DNA from: Psychrosphaera algicola
GTDB lineage: Bacteria; Pseudomonadota; Gammaproteobacteria; Enterobacterales; Alteromonadaceae
DNA length: 64,000 nucleotides
Reading direction: 5' to 3'
Assembly (NCBI RefSeq): GCF_028401425.1
Contig: NZ_JAQOMS010000002.1
Span: 248,001 to 312,000 of the forward strand
Both the position numbers and the translations under genes were made by a program. This document shows positions 62,180-64,000 of the stretch, piece by piece. Numbering within the stretch: position 1 is the first letter of the stretch; each line of letters begins with the position of its first letter. The notes beneath the pieces were generated by a model. The model had not been told where the DNA came from. It was given only the letters and a program-made list of their open reading frames with translations, and searched no databases.

Positions 62180-64000
62180 ATGAATGCATCATTAGTCGAA
62201 CAACTTGTTCAGGCACGCGGTATAGAATCGGAATACACTGACGCATGGGGGACACGCGCAGTAATTAAACAAGAATCTAAAGAAAAAATTCTTGCAGCCA
62301 TGGGATATCCAGTCCATGACGAAGCGGCATTAATTGAAAAAGTGAATGATGAGGCAGAACAAAGTTGGCTTTGTGTTGTCGAACCTGTAACTGTGGTTCG
62401 AACAGGTTCAGTGACCAGATTACTATTTAAATTACCAATCGATTTTGCCAATGATCCTTTGGTGTTAAAGATATCTCAGGGTAATCGCGTTATTCAAGAA
62501 TTTGAATTTGTGGCTGTAGAGCAAGAACTTATCGCCGCTGTTGAGATCCGTGATGTCGAAATACAACAATATGCATTTGAATTTAACGAAGAACTTGATA
62601 TGGGTTATTACAAAATCGAGTTATTTGAAAAAGGCGTAGAAGAGGCATTAGGCGAAGGAAAGTTAATTGTAGCGCCACAAGAATGTTATAAACAGCAAGC
62701 CTTAATTCAGGGTAAAAAATGTGGGGCCCTAGTATTCAGCTTTACTGTGTACGTAGTGCTCGTAACTGGGGGTAGGCGACTTCAATGACCTCAAAGTATT
62801 AATTGATAAAGTGGCAGACCGTGGAGCTGACTTTGTTGGTCTAAACCCAATTCATGCTTTGTACCCAAACAATGCTGACGCCTGTAGCCCTTATAGCCCG
62901 TCTTCTCGACGTTGGCTTAATGTTATTTATATCGATGTCCAGAGTGTTGTTGGCTTTAACGAGAGCAAAGACGTTCAAAAGCTAGTTGCATCTGACGATT
63001 TTATCGCGCAATTAAACTTAGCCAAGCAAACAAACGACGTTGATTATGGGTCTGTAATGGATCTTAAATTAAAAGCGTTAAAGCCGTTATATTCGTTTTT
63101 TGTAGCAAATGAAGTTTCTAAAAATACCAAAACGGCCAAAGCATTTGCGGACTTTAAACTGCTTGGTGGCGATAGCTTAAAGCAAATGGCAACCTTTGAC
63201 GCCATTCAAGACTCTTTTAAAGCCGAAGGTAAATTTATCGGCGACAATTGGGGATGGCCTGTGTGGCCGGAAGGTTTCCGTGATTATGATTCTGAAGATG
63301 TAAAATCATTTGCAAAAGCACATAGTGATTTAGTCGATTTTTATATGTATCTGCAATTTGTAGCAGCGCAACAATTAGAAGATGTCGATCAACTCGCCAA
63401 AGCCAAAGGTATGGCGATTGGCACTTATCGAGATTTAGCCGTAGGGGTTAGCGAAGGTTCGACAGAAATTTGGGCAAATAAAGATTTGTATCGTACAGAC
63501 GCATCGGTTGGTGCTCCTCCAGATGTATTAGGCCCGCTCGGCCAAAACTGGGGTTTACCACCAATGGATCCCGTACGACTTTATCAACAAGCCTACCAGC
63601 CAATTATTGATTTATTTAGAGCCAATATGCATGCTTGTGGTGCGCTTAGAATCGACCACGTAATGGCATTATTGAGATTGTGGTGGGTTCCGGCGGGTGA
63701 GTCAGCGAAAGAGGGCACTTATGTTTATTACCCGGTTGATGATTTATTAGCAATATTGGCGTTAGAAAGCCATTTAAATAAATGTTCAATCATTGGTGAA
63801 GACCTAGGTACTGTGCCAGACAATATCGTAGGCAAGTTAAAAGAAAATGGTATTCACTCTTATAAAGTGTTTTTCTTTGAGCAGGCCGAGGATGGCGGTT
63901 TCTACTCGCCAAAACATTATGTTGAACAAGCAATGGCAACGTTGACGACACATGATATGCCAACCCTCATTGGCTATTGGCACTGTAAAGATTTAGAACT
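62180..64000 (+). CDS. malQ: 4-alpha-glucanotransferase (amylomaltase), 3' end outside window
   Basis: GH77 enzyme that transfers maltodextrin segments; about 605 residues are present. Start ATG 62180 follows an AGGA site; ATG 62174 is too close to it. Motifs: LNPIHALYPNNADACSPYSP, SSRRWLNVIYID, the nucleophile in LRIDHVMALLRLWWVP, the Glu in IIGEDLGTVPDNI and TTHDMPTLIGYWH. One base is missing near 62720 (before LWGPSIQLYCVRS) and one G in the run at 62767-62771. With the GH13 enzyme at 12.3 kb it suggests cytoplasmic maltodextrin use. Confidence 0.93.

Noticed and set aside
306..62771. Mass gene decay (dozens of pseudogenes)
   Set aside because: The broken genes include essential TCA and glycolytic enzymes, the protein continues perfectly past each break, and breaks sit at homopolymers or CCWGG.
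1..64000. CRISPR array, tRNA, rRNA, insertion sequence or prophage
   Set aside because: No regularly spaced repeats, RNA gene signatures, transposase or phage genes were found on either strand.

Overview
The window looks like the chromosome of a marine, low-GC gammaproteobacterium of the order Alteromonadales (Colwelliaceae/Alteromonadaceae-like). Reasons: TonB-dependent receptors, a SLC5-type hybrid kinase, an Entner-Doudoroff cluster under HexR, the gene order gltA / sdhCDAB-sucAB-sucCD, and an mltD-gloB-methyltransferase block like that of other gammaproteobacteria. The genus cannot be fixed by reading alone.

Many genes are split by frameshifts or in-frame TAG codons, yet translated piece by piece each continues its protein family through the break. 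The breaks fall into two classes: homopolymer runs one base short, and about twenty sites where the family sequence demands CCAGG or CCTGG but the text reads CCAAGG, CCATAGG, CCTATGG, CCTTAG, CCTTGG, CTAGG or CCTAG. That is what consensus errors at a Dcm-type methylated motif in uncorrected long-read data would look like. I therefore annotate whole genes across the breaks and do not call pseudogenes.

Layout. 1-11.7 kb: a probable polyhydroxybutyrate / 3-hydroxybutyrate utilisation locus (C-terminus of a PHB-depolymerase-like esterase, TonB-dependent receptor, LuxR-type response regulator and CrbS-like symporter-kinase, MFS transporter, alpha/beta hydrolase, 3-hydroxybutyrate dehydrogenase, two-subunit 3-oxoacid CoA-transferase). 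11.9-16.7 kb: DUF1428 protein, cytoplasmic GH13 alpha-glucan enzyme, an unknown protein, and a chemotaxis receptor followed by a sensor-like membrane protein. 17.0-24.5 kb: one membrane fusion protein and two tandem RND pumps. 24.7-36.3 kb: the TCA block gltA(-), sdhCDAB, sucAB, sucCD. 36.3-47.3 kb: two small secreted proteins, mltD, gloB, methyltransferase, TauE-like permease, rhodanese, etfBA, acetyltransferase, a membrane coiled-coil protein, a small histidine kinase and CysB-type LysR. 47.4-51.2 kb: nupC and a divergent TonB receptor. 51.3-64 kb: central sugar metabolism: pyk, hexR, zwf-pgl-edd-glk-eda, hexose-6-phosphate mutarotase, gapA and the start of malQ, with perfect 15-bp HexR-type palindromes ahead of pyk, zwf and gapA.

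Functionally, the left end feeds acetoacetyl-CoA into the TCA block (the CoA-transferase consumes succinyl-CoA made by SucAB), and the right end runs glucose and alpha-glucans to pyruvate through the Entner-Doudoroff route. No CRISPR array, rRNA, tRNA, insertion sequence or prophage was seen.
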